Shown here piece by piece: positions 1 through 12,481 of a stretch of DNA of 64,000 nucleotides (position 1 is the first letter of the stretch; the number at the start of each line of letters is the position of its first letter). Source of the stretch: Anastatus disparis (Eukaryota; Arthropoda; Insecta; Hymenoptera; Eupelmidae); contig JAFFSR010000221.1 in assembly GCA_017163975.1 (NCBI GenBank), positions 1,054,001-1,118,000 of the forward strand. Reading direction: 5' to 3'. Below the pieces are notes generated by a model. The model did no database searches, was not told where the DNA came from, and worked only from the letters and a program-made list of their open reading frames with translations. Made by a program: the position numbers and the translations under genes.

Positions 1-1483
1 GAACGACACCCGCAGGATGTCCACGTCATCGTCACTTAATATTGAAGGTCTCTTAACGACACGCGTTGTTATTGCTGTAAACCATATTCTTCGTACTTTC
101 TCAAAACTCTTGAACTAAAATGGCATAAGATTTCATTGCTCTTGTCAATAAGAAGCTCCTTCATTTTTTTTTCTCTCTTATTTTTTTTTCTTCTCGCGTG
201 TGTGTAAAAAAGAGACGCGAGGGTATAACCGTAGGAAGCATGAAAAATCCTTTTGTTTGCTGCACGAGGTACTTGGGTTATCTTATTATCGGTTGTAGGA
301 TATCACGTGTCTCTCTTATTTTTTTAATGGGGAAAAGAAGGGGATGGAAATCCTTTATTTTACTTTTTTTGATATAAAGATATTTCGTTATGTGCTACGT
401 GCGTGGTTTTTTTCTTAAAGATTAATTCAAAAGGTGTATTAATTACTTGAGTTATATGATTCATTAAATACCGAAGATTGTTAAAGGTTAATTGATTGAT
501 TTTATGCGAAACTTATAAAATTTCTCATGGTTAATTTAACGGATGACGAAGAGTTGTATAATTAAAATTGAAGTTATATTTTCTTTTATTGGGATAAACT
601 TCAACACCATTCTAGCGCTAATTTATATTTAATAAATGAAAGGAATTACGGATATGATAAAAGTTCGATAATTTCTCCCAACTTCGGCATTAGCCAAAAA
701 CCAATTTCTAATTTAATCAAACGAATCTCATTAACAAAAAGAAGAAAAAAAAGTCCACACCTACGCGTTATATTCTCATTGACTGAGAAAATCCAATAAA
801 ATGCCAACGTATATAAGCATTAAAAGAAGAAAGAAGAGAAAAAAGCTTTTGAAAAACCGGTAAATCAGTAGCTCAAACGTGTCATGTGGGTGCAGCAGAC
901 ATATAAGCACAGCAGCAACACACCAGCGCGGGTGGTGGTGTATTTTCTCTCCGATATACATGCACTTCCTCTCTCTTTCTTTCTCTTTCTTTTTTTTCAT
1001 TCTCTCTCTTATATTTTTTTCGTTCACATGTGCGGTCTTGAAAATATAATCGGATACTCGTGCACACACAGCGACGTTATAGGTTGCGCAAGAAAGTTCA
1101 TATACGCATAAGTGTATGCGTGTATGTGCTCTTTTTGCACAGCGGATGTTAGGATACCCAGTACCAACCGGTGCGTTCTTCTTTCTTTTTTTTTTTTTTT
1201 TATTATTCATTTTTCGCACCATTTGGCCATGCTGATGTTATTGTTGTGCACGATGAATTTTTTTTTTTGCTTTATTTTTTTTTTATTTTGCGAGAGGAAA
1301 TTGGCAAATGGAGAGGCTTTTTTTCTTCTTTATTTTTGGTCTTTTTTTTTCATTTAACGGAAGTTGAGAAGTGAACCGAATTATGTAAAGACAGTTTGAG
1401 GAAGTTTGGGGTTGATGCATTGTGCTGCTGAAATGTAATTTAATTTACGTAAAAATACATTTTTTCCCTCCTCTTATATTTTC

Positions 1484-1854
1484 ATTAAGAGGCGGTCGGA
1501 ACAAATCGGTGACTTCGGTTAACAAGTCAGCATTTTCCTTTACGATATTTTGTATTTTTTTGGCAAATTTATTTTCTTTATATACATCTAGAATGACTAT
1601 ATTTTACTATGTGTAAAAAATTATAACTTTTTCAAATACAATCAATATACCGCATGCAAAAACTGTCTGTCGATTGTTAGGTGGCATTTTTCGCTTTATA
1701 ACAATATTTTGTATATTTTGTGGCTTTAACTTTTTAAATTCTCTTTATAATACTAAGAATACTATATTTTTACCTTTAATATAAATAAATTATTATAAGC
1801 ATTTATTACAAGCACCGAACTAAGTCACCGATTTGGTTCCGACCGCCTCTTAAT
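1484..1854. mobile_element. MITE-like DNA transposon remnant with 32/33-bp terminal inverted repeats
   Basis: The left end (1484-1515) and right end (1822-1854) are inverted copies identical over 32 bases apart from one extra C in the right arm. Both carry the core GAGGCGGTCGGAAC. Both ends have TTAA (1485-1488 and 1850-1853), which could be a target-site duplication of piggyBac type or simply part of the TIR. The inner edges also resemble each other (TTCGGT..CAAG). The 300-bp interior is AT-rich with no transposase, so it is a non-autonomous element. I do not recognise the family. Confidence 0.8.
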
Positions 1855-4800
1855 ACCAAGAAAAAAAAATCTTCAAAAATAATGAACCTCCTCTTTTTTT
1901 GTTAATTAACATACATTCACTCTTTATCATGATTTCACCGCTAATATTAACATTACTCTTTCTCTCCTCTTCTTTCTTTCTTTTTTTACTTCATTCGGTC
2001 GATGACGAAGTCATACTTTTACTAGTACACACATATGCAAGCGAGCCGATAACAATGCTCTCTACAAAACTTCCGTTTTCAGCGAGAGCGAGAGAGAGAA
2101 AGAGAGCCTCTAAAGAGGTTTCATCCTCGTCGTCGTCGTTGTATCACATCTTTCACAGAGAGAGATATATACTGTACACTTTGCATTCTATCTTTTTCTA
2201 TCTTTTCTCTCTCTCTCTTGGCGGCCTTTTTTTAAGTGGGTCATCGAATAATCGACGAATAAACCCTTTTGTGCATATACAACGTATACCTTTAGGTTTT
2301 TTTTTTCACTTTGAAAACATCATGTTATACTTTAGTATTTCTCAACGTGAGATTCTTTTTTGCTTAGTTTTTAAGGGTGCATTATATAGATGTATGTTTG
2401 ATTTTTTGAAAAATAATTTTGTTTTTTTATTTTGCATATATTACAATAATTATTTTAATAAACTTCGGGATGTATTCATTAAAAATTACATAAATAATGC
2501 CCAGACACGAAACATGTATACTTTTATATAACACTTTGCAAAAAAAGAAAGAAAAATTAAAACTGAGAAGCCACAAAAATCCATCACCCCGCAAAAAGAG
2601 AGAGAAGAAAAAAGAAATATCACGAAAGAAATGCAAGAAACCTCACAAGTCAATACAAAACGATCAGCTTTATAATACTCTACGTACAAGAGCGTGCATG
2701 TTTAAACTTTGTGCATGTACGTGTATACACACGTATATGTGGTGTATGTTTAGCTGGTCGCGCAGGCGCAGTCGTATCATATACACTTTATATTGGGTGT
2801 CTTGAAAATCTTGACCTAGGACACGCACTGACGCGTGGGTTGGTTAACCCGCCCGCCTTCGCTTCAATGCATTAACAGTTCGACGTACCTTTAGGTGCTT
2901 TTATAAACTTCGTTATTTCTCTCTTTCTTTTAGGTTCTCTCTTTTTTTCTCTTGCTTATTGTTCCTTTTTTTTGCGAGAGAGTTATTAGAATGTATGCGC
3001 GCTACCTACCGCTGAGATATTAACTTATTGTGACGTATTGTATTTTATTGTTGCTATTTAGTTTTCTCTTTATTATATTGGTCGGATTGGACTTTTTTGC
3101 GGTTTCTCTAATTTGTGAATTTGGTCGTTGGCGTTAAATTACACGTGTTTTATGTTCTTTAGAAATTTGAATTGTTCTTTATTTTTTAAAATTTATATTT
3201 ACGGATTTCGTTATTAACAAAGTCTGCATTGTGGTTCATAATTAATTTTTATTTTGATACGTACATATGTTACAGTTTTTATGGTCTTATCTATAAGAAT
3301 AAACATACTATCAAAACAATTTACATACTAAATCTATTGTTAAAACAAGCACACTTATCCTTTTAACATATATACGTACATACAAACTGATCAGTTTGCC
3401 ACCCACGCACAAATGACGCGTCGTCGTATTCTTAATTTTTTTAAATCTAAGGAATCTGCTGCTGCTGAAGACGCAGAAGATCGTTTAATAAAGAAAATGA
3501 GAGAAAAAGAATATATATACATGGACAAATACCACGACAATGAGTATTTCCTTAGGGCAATGACGCCGTTTCTCATAAGCTTCTTTCACTGTTTTTTTAT
3601 TATTCTTCTTCTTTTTTTTACGAACAAAAAGCGTGAGATATAAGTGAGATGATCGGTGAATTTTTTCTTCAACTCTTTTTATTTATCTCTCGGAGAGAAA
3701 GAATTGCATTGTTTAAACGACGAGGTCTCTCTCTATCCTTGCTTTTGACCCTGATCATTCATTTGTACAAGTGCAAGATTTTATTACTTTTTTTTTCGTA
3801 CGTTATGCGTGTAGGCTGTATTGAAGTATTTGAATATTGTAATTAATCGTTAGGAAATGACGTGGTGTACGATGATTGTGGTTATGAATCATTTCACTGT
3901 GTCACCAATGTTTGATTTCAAAATGATTCTTATTAAAAAAAGGCTATTACTTTTATTCACTTTCGATCTAAAGTACAATCTTTAAAGTAAGATCTAAGGA
4001 AAATAATGAGCTGATAAAAAAACCTAATAAGCGCTGCATTAACCAAAACTTACAATTTCCTAATACCACTCATAAATCTCGGTGGTAACATCTATCGATA
4101 GAACAGAATCAAAATTACAGCTTTTAAAATTTTCGAAAAAAATACTAAAGAAAAATCTCACGCAACAGATCTTTTATTAAGATATGCCTACCATAATCTT
4201 TTATATACGCAGCTCTTTTGAAAAATCGATTATCTTGCTATATATACATTAAAAAAAAGAAGTTAAAGAAAACCAGCTCGTGCGAAAAGCCATTTAAAGT
4301 TTTAAACTTGTAGCTTGCGTCTAGCCCTCGAAGCAGTTCTCGTTTTTATCTTTTATAAAACCACCTTCCGAAGCTATCAATTGCTTTTTTCCATGGCCTT
4401 GATTTATCATAGCAAAGAAAAAAACAAGATGTAAGATTTAGGTAATCGTTAAAAGGGAGGATTTTAAAAGGTATATGTGTACGGTTAAGTGAAAAACAAA
4501 AACAAAAAATTTATCTTTTTTTACCAAGTTTTCTTTTGCATAGAAACGGCGAATATAGCTCAATAACACGCAAAGGCTTTCGTTCACCTTCGTACATAAT
4601 TGGCTGATTGGTTTTGTATGTATGTACGTTTAGCTATCGTTTATATTCTTTTATTTTTGTTTATTATCTTCTCTTTTTTTTTTTATTTTCTTTTTTATTT
4701 CACGAGACGCGGAATGTTTCTCATCGTTAAGAAGATTTTTTTCAACGGTCTCATAACGAGAAGAAATTTGACGCAATAATCTTTTTCCTTTTTATTTATT

Positions 4801-5406
4801 TTTTTTTTCTTTATGTACTATATTGTTTGCCGATGGGCATATATATTATTATTGTACTTTGGATGTATTTGAGAAGAGAGAGAGAGAGACTTGTTTGTTG
4901 TAATTGAGATCTCGTTGCTCGGTGTGTACGTGGTATTGCGAGAAAAAAAGGCAATAATGCAACGTTAAATAATTGAGTACTGCTGAACTGTGAACAAAAA
5001 AATAATAAAGAAGAACACGAGAAAGAAATACTTGGTCCAGTTTGCGCGAGAATATACGCGATAATTTTGATACCGAAACTTTTTTTTTAGTATTAAATTT
5101 GACACCGATAATAAAAATATATTATTTCTTCGGAATCGTATATATATACACATACACATTAAGTTTTAAAACGCGTTTGATGAATTGGCCTTTCTCTTTT
5201 AACGCACAAAGAAACGTTCTCTTCTCTCCCACGCTAAAAACAAACGGAAGACATTGAAAATTACATCAAATCATTTAGAGATATTAATAGAAAAATTTGA
5301 ATTTACGATTCATTTTTTTTTCTTCATATTCTCAAGGTCACAATTTTCGTATCAAGCGAACAAAAGAAAGATGCGAACAATGTATAGATATATTTCGTCA
5401 TTTAAG

Positions 5407-5440
5407 AACACGTGGTTTTGCCGGTATATAACCACGTGTT
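5407..5440. repeat. 11-bp inverted repeat with two CACGTG E-boxes
   Basis: AACACGTGGTT (5407-5417) and AACCACGTGTT (5430-5440) are perfect inverted copies separated by 12 nt. Each arm contains the palindromic E-box CACGTG, a binding core for bHLH factors. It may be a hairpin or a paired binding site; nothing else nearby indicates a promoter. Confidence 0.5.
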
Positions 5441-8400
5441 ATCTAAGAGAACATTAGTACCGTTGTTGTATGTGTGAGCTGGTGCGCGTGCATGCACTCG
5501 TGTTTGTACGTATTTAACAGAATTATTTAATAATTTATGCGAGGAAAAAAAATATTGAATAGGAATTTTTAATTTTGGGATCGGGTTTATTGATGAGCAA
5601 AAAACTGATACAGGAAAAAATTTTTTGAAAATTATTTTAACCTTATTTTTAGATTTCTCGTTCCGTTCCTTTGTAAACGAAGACATTTATGCTTTTCTTT
5701 ATGAAATAAATTACTCTCTAATCATTACAATAATAACAATAAGTTTCATAATATCATTCTTGAAATATGTGGAGATAAAAGAGATAAGAATAGAAACTGA
5801 TTGGAATTGTTACCTTTTTTTTTTATTATGTCACGGTCAAATTTTAGATCGTATGGTAATAGCATTGCTCAACCGTATGTGGATTTAAAAAACTTTAATT
5901 TTATGCGAATCAAAAAAAAAAAATTTTAATTAAAAAAAAACTGAAAATGTGAATCTATCTATTAGAAACTTTTGATAAGCTTTCATAAATCTTGTAAGCT
6001 GCTGATTATTTAAAATGCCGAAGAAAAAAAGCGTGTATATGTACAGCTTGTAAACACGCAATGTGTTGATTCTAAAAATATGTTAATATTTGAATATTTC
6101 ATGATAGTGAACAAACAACACGCTAATTTATTAACAACATATTTCTCTTTTTTTCAAGTAACTTTTGTACATACATTAGAGTCCATTTCCAAAAATTAAG
6201 TTTTTCAAAAACCTTTTTATTCTCAATTTAAAAATCTTGTTTCGGAGATTATACAAAGCAATGCAGCATCACAAAGCTTAACGTTAAGATGTATCCTTAT
6301 AGACAACACCCCGAGAGTCTTAAAGAAAGGGAAAGCAATGACTATCGACTAGACCCATAAAGCCGATGACTGAGCGCATTTCTCTCTCTTTTTACCTCTT
6401 ATACTCTATCTTAATTTTACTGGCGCCCGTTTATACGTTCCTAATGTATACGAAGAAAAGAGAAAGAAGCAACAGAAAAAGAAAAAAATAATAAGAATGG
6501 CTTAACCGTCGTGCCGTTGATCTCGACATTGACCTACATATCTTTTTTTTTATTTAGTCTATAACTAAACATTTACGATTTTTATCGATGACTTTGAACG
6601 TACATATACATATATACGAATTTTCCCTGTATAACCTTCGTCTTACTTAAAATTTAAAAAAAAAATAAATGTTATAAGAGCCCCTTAGGCAACTTTTGAA
6701 CGTTTTCGCATTTGATAGTCATCTGCGAATTTACTTCGTTTTTTTTCTCTTTCGTTACGTATAAAGATTACGCATGTTATTTCTATTTTTTTTTTTGAAA
6801 CGTTAATTCTGACCTTGGTTGTATTAGAAAGATTTGAGTTTGTAATATACAGTAAAGAATTCTCGTTATTTCTCGCGTGGAAAGTTACTTTAAAAATACA
6901 TAAATATTTAAAACAAGAATTTAATTAAGGCGTAAGAAGAGTAATAAATTTTTGGCTTTGATTTTAATTACTATGAAAAAAAAAAAAATTACGAAACTAC
7001 GACGATGTAGATCTAAGACACGTTAAATATATAATTTCGGCAGTTACGAAAGCACTAAATTATACGATTAATAAATTAATTCGTAACTTTATACGATAAT
7101 GAAAAATTAACTCTTGCTTTTATGTGGTTTAATCTTGATTGATTTGAAATCGAAAATATCGTTTATGGTATCACAATGTAATTCACTTTTGACATGTTAA
7201 TTTGAAGTCAATCACTTACAGTGCGCGTACGTTACTCCATAACTAAACAATCAAAAGTAAATCATTTCATTCAACCAGAATTCTATTTCTGTAAGCTGAC
7301 CCAATGAGCAGAAAAGAAATGAAATCCGCAAGAAAAAAAAAATTTCATATGTCTATAAATTCTATATATCCAACTTCTTTTATATCTTTCTTTCTTTTTT
7401 TTTCTTCTTTTCTTCTTTGTCCAATCCTCACTTAACCTCCGAGATATATATACGAAAGGGGCAAACGAACGATAAAACAAAAGCCGTAAATTCAAAATCA
7501 TGTCCCAATTCGCACGCGACTTCGAAAAAAAGAGAGAAAAAAAATATAAGAAAGAAGAAGAGCGAAAAAAAAAATAATACGACCAAGTCAGTTATGTGAA
7601 AAAGTTTTTCGCACACGACTCTGTTTATTTGGACGGTTAACGTATTATTATCAGGGTTGTGTGTATATACGCTTCGAATCTTTCAAATTGGTAGTGTCAA
7701 TTGATGATTCATTTGAAAAGCGTTCGTTCATACTTTTTTATTCTTTCTTTTTTTTAAATTTACCGAAATCTTTTTTTTATTTTGCGGATTTGCAAATGAG
7801 TGGGACGTGTTAGTTTTTTTTTTTCTGTTTGAGAGTTTCTCTAATGGTTTACTTTGTGTTGGAATTATTTGAGCATTTCTTGGTCAAATTTAAATTTCCG
7901 TTCTGTTTTAATTTTTATTTTTATGCCTATTACTTAATTAATTATGTTTATAAAAGCTGTTTTGGTAGATTAATATTGCCTTTTTTATCTTATAAAAATT
8001 ATTATCGAATCCTATTAGAAAATGTAAATTCCTGTAACTTTCCTCCATCCAACACCTTAAACGTTGCTTACCATGTAACTTTAACATTGTAACTTAAACA
8101 TACGAGACCACCTATTAGTTTCACTTCTAAGAAAAAGAATTTAACGAACCAAAAATTGGCACTCGAAAATAAAAAAGAAGTTACCGAAAAATTTTTGTTA
8201 ATCATTGCGGATTTCACCGTAGTACAGCCACATTTATTCTAATGTCAGAGGCCTAAAACTTTCTCGAGGCCATATTAAGAGAGCACACATGTGTGTGGCA
8301 ATTAAGTTACTAAATACTTCTAACTAACGCTGTGCGCGAAAAATAAGGAGAATGAAAAAAATGTTTGAAGAAAAAAAAAAAATATTAAAAAGTATACGGC

Positions 8401-9204
8401 TCGATTTGGAGCGCACTAACAATGTTACGATGCTCCGAAAAATTGCATCACGAGACCGTAGCTTATTTTCATAAATTAAGGCTCATTAATGCACAAGTTG
8501 TAGACCGAGCTCTTTATTTGCGATGCGCTTAAATATTCAGCGACGAAAATGCTTAATTTGTTGTTTATATTTTATGATTAGCAAGTATACGATTAATTAT
8601 TTTTATTGCCGTTGACTTGCTAAACTTATTTATTTAAATACCTGATTAATTTATTCGAAATCAATATATTCGATACATTTTGGAATATTGATGCTATTGG
8701 GTAAACAGACAAAATCGATGCTACGAATAGTAAGCTCAAAAAGAAAATTTAACGTTTATCACATTCTACGTGTGGGCGAAACAGAGAACGAGCTTTTGTG
8801 TAAATCAAGTTATATTCTGACGTGGACTAATGAACTTTTTAAGGTAAATTAACTCTTTCAAGTGTATATATACGAACGAGAAGTTACTTTTCGGTTCAGT
8901 GCAATTTTCAAGGAATTTAATGTTGCTTTTGTGTTGGGGTTTATATATATTAATTTCAAAAGAGAAAGAAAATACTCGGGGGGTTTATAAAGCTAAAATT
9001 TGTACCGTCTGCTTGGTTAAGCGGTAATAAAATTGATATTATAAAATGTTTTTAGATTTATATATATATATATACTTCTGTTTGTTGATTTTGACTTGGA
9101 AGATGAAATGCAATTTCAACGAGATAATATTTATCTTTTCAATATTTTAGTTTAATTTTCCGCGTCAAAGTTTATTCTATAAACTATTTTAACCCCGCGT
9201 AAAA

Positions 9205-9279
9205 TATTAAATTTTAAATTTAATAGATAAACAATTTAAAATCGTAATAAAATATTTAATTACATATCGATGTAATTAA
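9205..9279. repeat. Two adjacent AT-rich dyads, one with mirrored TAATTA cores
   Basis: TATTAAATTT and AAATTTAATA flank one T at 9205-9225. TTAATTACAT and ATGTAATTAA flank ATCG at 9256-9279. Both are perfect 10-bp inverted repeats. The second has two TAATTA homeodomain cores in mirror orientation. In DNA this AT-rich, dyads of this size can arise by chance. Confidence 0.35.
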
Positions 9280-12200
9280 TTTCTCGAAAAAAATTTTTTT
9301 AATCATCGACATATTTTAAACTGGTCATTTAGTCGTTACAAAGTTTTCCGTTTTATCTCTTCGTATATTTTTTTTCTTTGTTTTGTTGTATCGTTGGAAT
9401 ACAAAATGGTTAAAATCGTAAATTTCAAAATTCACGGGAGACAAGCGTTCAACAGCAGCTTATAGACCTGAGCCTCGGAGAGAATTTCTTCGCACGCTCA
9501 CTTTCGTTCCGGCCTCTCTATATCCTTCATCTCTTTCTCACTTTATTCTTTATTTTTTTTTCTCCTTTTTTTTGTTCTTTTATTTTTTTTTTTCATTTTG
9601 AACATCGCGCGCCGGTCGTCGTCACTTTTTGAGGAGGCCAAACGCGTGCGCCGAGAGAGAGAGAGAGAAAAAAAATCATCGGTTCCTTCTCCGAATCTGG
9701 ACTTGGCTTTTAGGTTTTTTTTCGAAATGCGTTTTTTTTCTCTTTTTTTTGGATGATAGTAATTTCATTAAGAGATTTTAGGAAAGATTTAGTGTGGACG
9801 GTTTATGTTGGGGAAAAGGTTTAAGTTTTATGAGGAAGTTGTTGGGAAAAAAATCCTTTTTTATTAGTTTATTGTCAAATTATTTTAGCAAATTATAAAT
9901 TTTATTTTTTTATCGTAAAATAATTAAATTTGTTTAACTCGTTCGTTATGTTGCAACGTAATAAATATAAGCCCAAACAATTTATATCAATTGATAATTC
10001 GAAAATTAATTACAGACCTATTAATTTTAATTACGAGAGCACTACTAAATCATTGTTTAATAAAAAGAAAAATATAAATTGAAACTCAAAAATTAACAAC
10101 CCACAGAGTGCACTTTACTTTCGAGCCACTATACAGACGAAGCCTTCTATATAAATTCACCTTTTCCCAAATCGAAACCCAAATCAAGCAAAAGATGTGC
10201 TCTCTCCAAAGTCTCTAAGGTCCAGTCTGTCGGCATCTTCGAGAGACTAAGAATGAAGAAGAAAAAAAAAAGAAAAATCGAAGAAGAAACTAAACCGCCG
10301 CCGGCGCTTAATAGCCGCGGATCCTCTATATATATACGCAAGTCCCAAAAACCTCCTGAATCCTCCCTCTTTTTCAGTAGACAAAGAATATCTCGTGCGG
10401 TTAAAAAGATGTGGTTCTCAACTGTTTTTTTTTTTGCATGATTATTTCTTTTTTTTTCTCTTTTTAGTTATAAAACTTATATTTATTAAATTTGGCCATG
10501 AAAATGATAACTTTTTTTTATTGATCGTGTCGAAATCATTCATTTGCCGATCAGATTCTTATGTTTTTTTTTTGTTCTTGATTTCAAAGAATCTTTTTTT
10601 TGTTGATAACAATACGAATTAAAAAATGTTGTTTGTGTTTTGATTATGGTGCTTATAATATAAACTAATATTGTTAAGGTTTCAACAATTACATTTTTAA
10701 ATTTTTCAACACCATCGAAAATCATTTTTTTTCAAACCTACCTCATCACTTTTCAGATCTCATCTTCACCGCCATACCCTGTTGAAATACCTTTCGAAAA
10801 AACCCACCCACGTTAGAAAAAAAGAAAAGAAAGAAGAAATTTCGAAAATAAAAAGGAAAAAATAATGCAAGCGAAATAAGCATCTCGAAAGTTGAAAATC
10901 CATCAGTCAAAATCAATATCCATCAATCTTTAAGCTTTAACCTCACAGCCACACGCATTTCTACACAATGCCACTCGAGCATTGGCACAAAAGAGATTTT
11001 AAATTCGCGAAGTACCGGCTAACTTATGGATTTTCATGTATACACATAATAAAATCCTATTATTGGACTATAACCGGAACGGAGAACTGCTGTATTTTGC
11101 AAGGCTTATATATGTTTCTTTGTGCTTTTCTTATATACGAAAGTCTACACACATATATACACGTTTGAAAAATGCCGAAGCAAGTCCAAGCTGCTACTAT
11201 AATATAACCTCGCTTGCCTTGAGACAAAAGACCCCTTCAAGCTAAAGAGCGGGTGGACATTCGTTATTTTCTTTTATTATATTGTTATCGATTTTATACT
11301 TTTTTTACATGATTCTGCTCTTTTTTTTCAATTTATGAGAGGCGTGAGAAAGGATTTTTCTTTTCAGGGATAATTTTAATGTCTGACGGAAGGAATTTTG
11401 GTTTTTGTAATACGTTAAACTTTCAAATTTTTATTATGAATAGTAAGAATATTACGTTAAAAAAATTTGTTTAATATCAATTTTCAGTGAATATAATTTT
11501 AACAAGTTTATTAGTAGAATTATTTAACAATTTGTCTGATTCTTAAAACATTTTACAAGTTTAAATTTCATTCTAATAAATAATTATATATCCACACTTT
11601 AAGGAAGAACCAGTTTTTTTGAACGACTTTTTCAAACTTATTTTAAAAATTAGTGTATCCAAAAGCATGAACAAAAAAAATATATTTTTTTTTATAAAAT
11701 TTAACGCGAACCTTTCTCCACGTTCATATCTTAATTTTTTTTTTCATTTTCGGCAAAAAAAAAATTTCTTCCTCTCTAACAAATCTTCTCTTTCATTCGC
11801 TACCTTCGTGTTCTCCCTCGCACTTGTCGCTATGCATAAGATTTCTCGGGGTCCCGATTGCCAGATTCTCTTTCTCTCCTTTCCTCGCCCTTTCTTCTTC
11901 CTCTCTTTTCTGCGCTCACTATTATTAAAGCTTCGTCGTGATTTATTTGTGTCTGCGGCATCTCTCCTTATAACGTTTGGTTCCTCTCTTTCTCTTTTCT
12001 GATGCAGGTTTCTTTATTTCTCATTTCTCTTCTTCTTCATCTTCTCCTTTTACTTCTCGTTCCTTCTCGACTTTGCTACACATTTGTGTGCGCTGCGTTT
12101 CTTTACGTTGTATCTACGTGTACATCTATACCACATATAAAATTTTTTTCTCTCTCTCTATCTCATCTTATAACCCCCGTCTTTTTTATCCTCTTCCGTT

Positions 12201-12404
12201 TTATTTCGACAATTCATTAGGCACCGCCGTTGGATATACAACTGTGCTAATCACTTTTTATAGAGTCTTAATGCGATATCACTGTTAATGAAAACAACAG
12301 CAAAAAAAAAATAAAGAAAGAAAGAGACATTTTAGACTGTTGCCTTTAATTAAGTGATAATAATGATTTACGCGTATTATGCTGTCGAGAATTTTAAGTG
12401 TAAT

Positions 12405-12440
12405 GAGAATTTTTTTATTATTTCTGTTGCAGGTAAGCAT
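12405..12440 (+). promoter_or_regulatory. Recursive splice site RS1 (ratchet point)
   Basis: A T-rich tract ending TTTCTGTTGCAG (AG at 12431-12432) is immediately followed by GTAAGCAT. This is a 3' splice site fused to a 5' splice site with no exon between, the signature of a recursive (zero-nucleotide-exon) site in long insect introns. A TAATG at about 12401-12405 lies at a suitable distance for a branch point. Splicing from the upstream exon to this AG would regenerate a donor at the junction, which can then splice onward. Function is inferred from motif and context. Confidence 0.82.
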
Positions 12441-12481
12441 GGAGATCTGCGCTGACTCTTAATAAAGTTGTCCGGCTTGTT
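12433..12481 (+). other. RS-exon 1 (49 nt, cryptic exon after RS1)
   Basis: A strong donor GTAAGTATGG begins at 12482, 49 nt after the recursive AG. If this donor is used instead of the regenerated one, a 49-nt exon is retained. In the phase set by the terminal exon it would read G-K-H-G-D-L-R and then TGA at 12453-12455, and 49 nt also shifts the frame. Inclusion should therefore produce a truncated KH1 and a nonsense-mediated-decay target. The two competing donors differ at only one of ten intronic bases (GTAAGCATGG versus GTAAGTATGG). Such exons are known to help define recursive sites, so the exon may normally be recognised and then removed. Confidence 0.65.

Larger units (their letters stand above)
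1855..12404. other. Intron sequence without a gene
   Basis: AT-rich DNA with long T runs and scattered GA/CT tracts. A mixed-composition, CpG-containing patch lies at 9425-9660. Apart from the dyads listed separately I see no exon, RNA gene or full-length mobile element. Confidence 0.7.

Noticed and set aside
11980..12010. Strong acceptor-like sequence CTGATGCAG|GTTTC
   Set aside because: It is followed by a long pyrimidine tract with no credible exon or donor; likely a decoy in CT-rich DNA.
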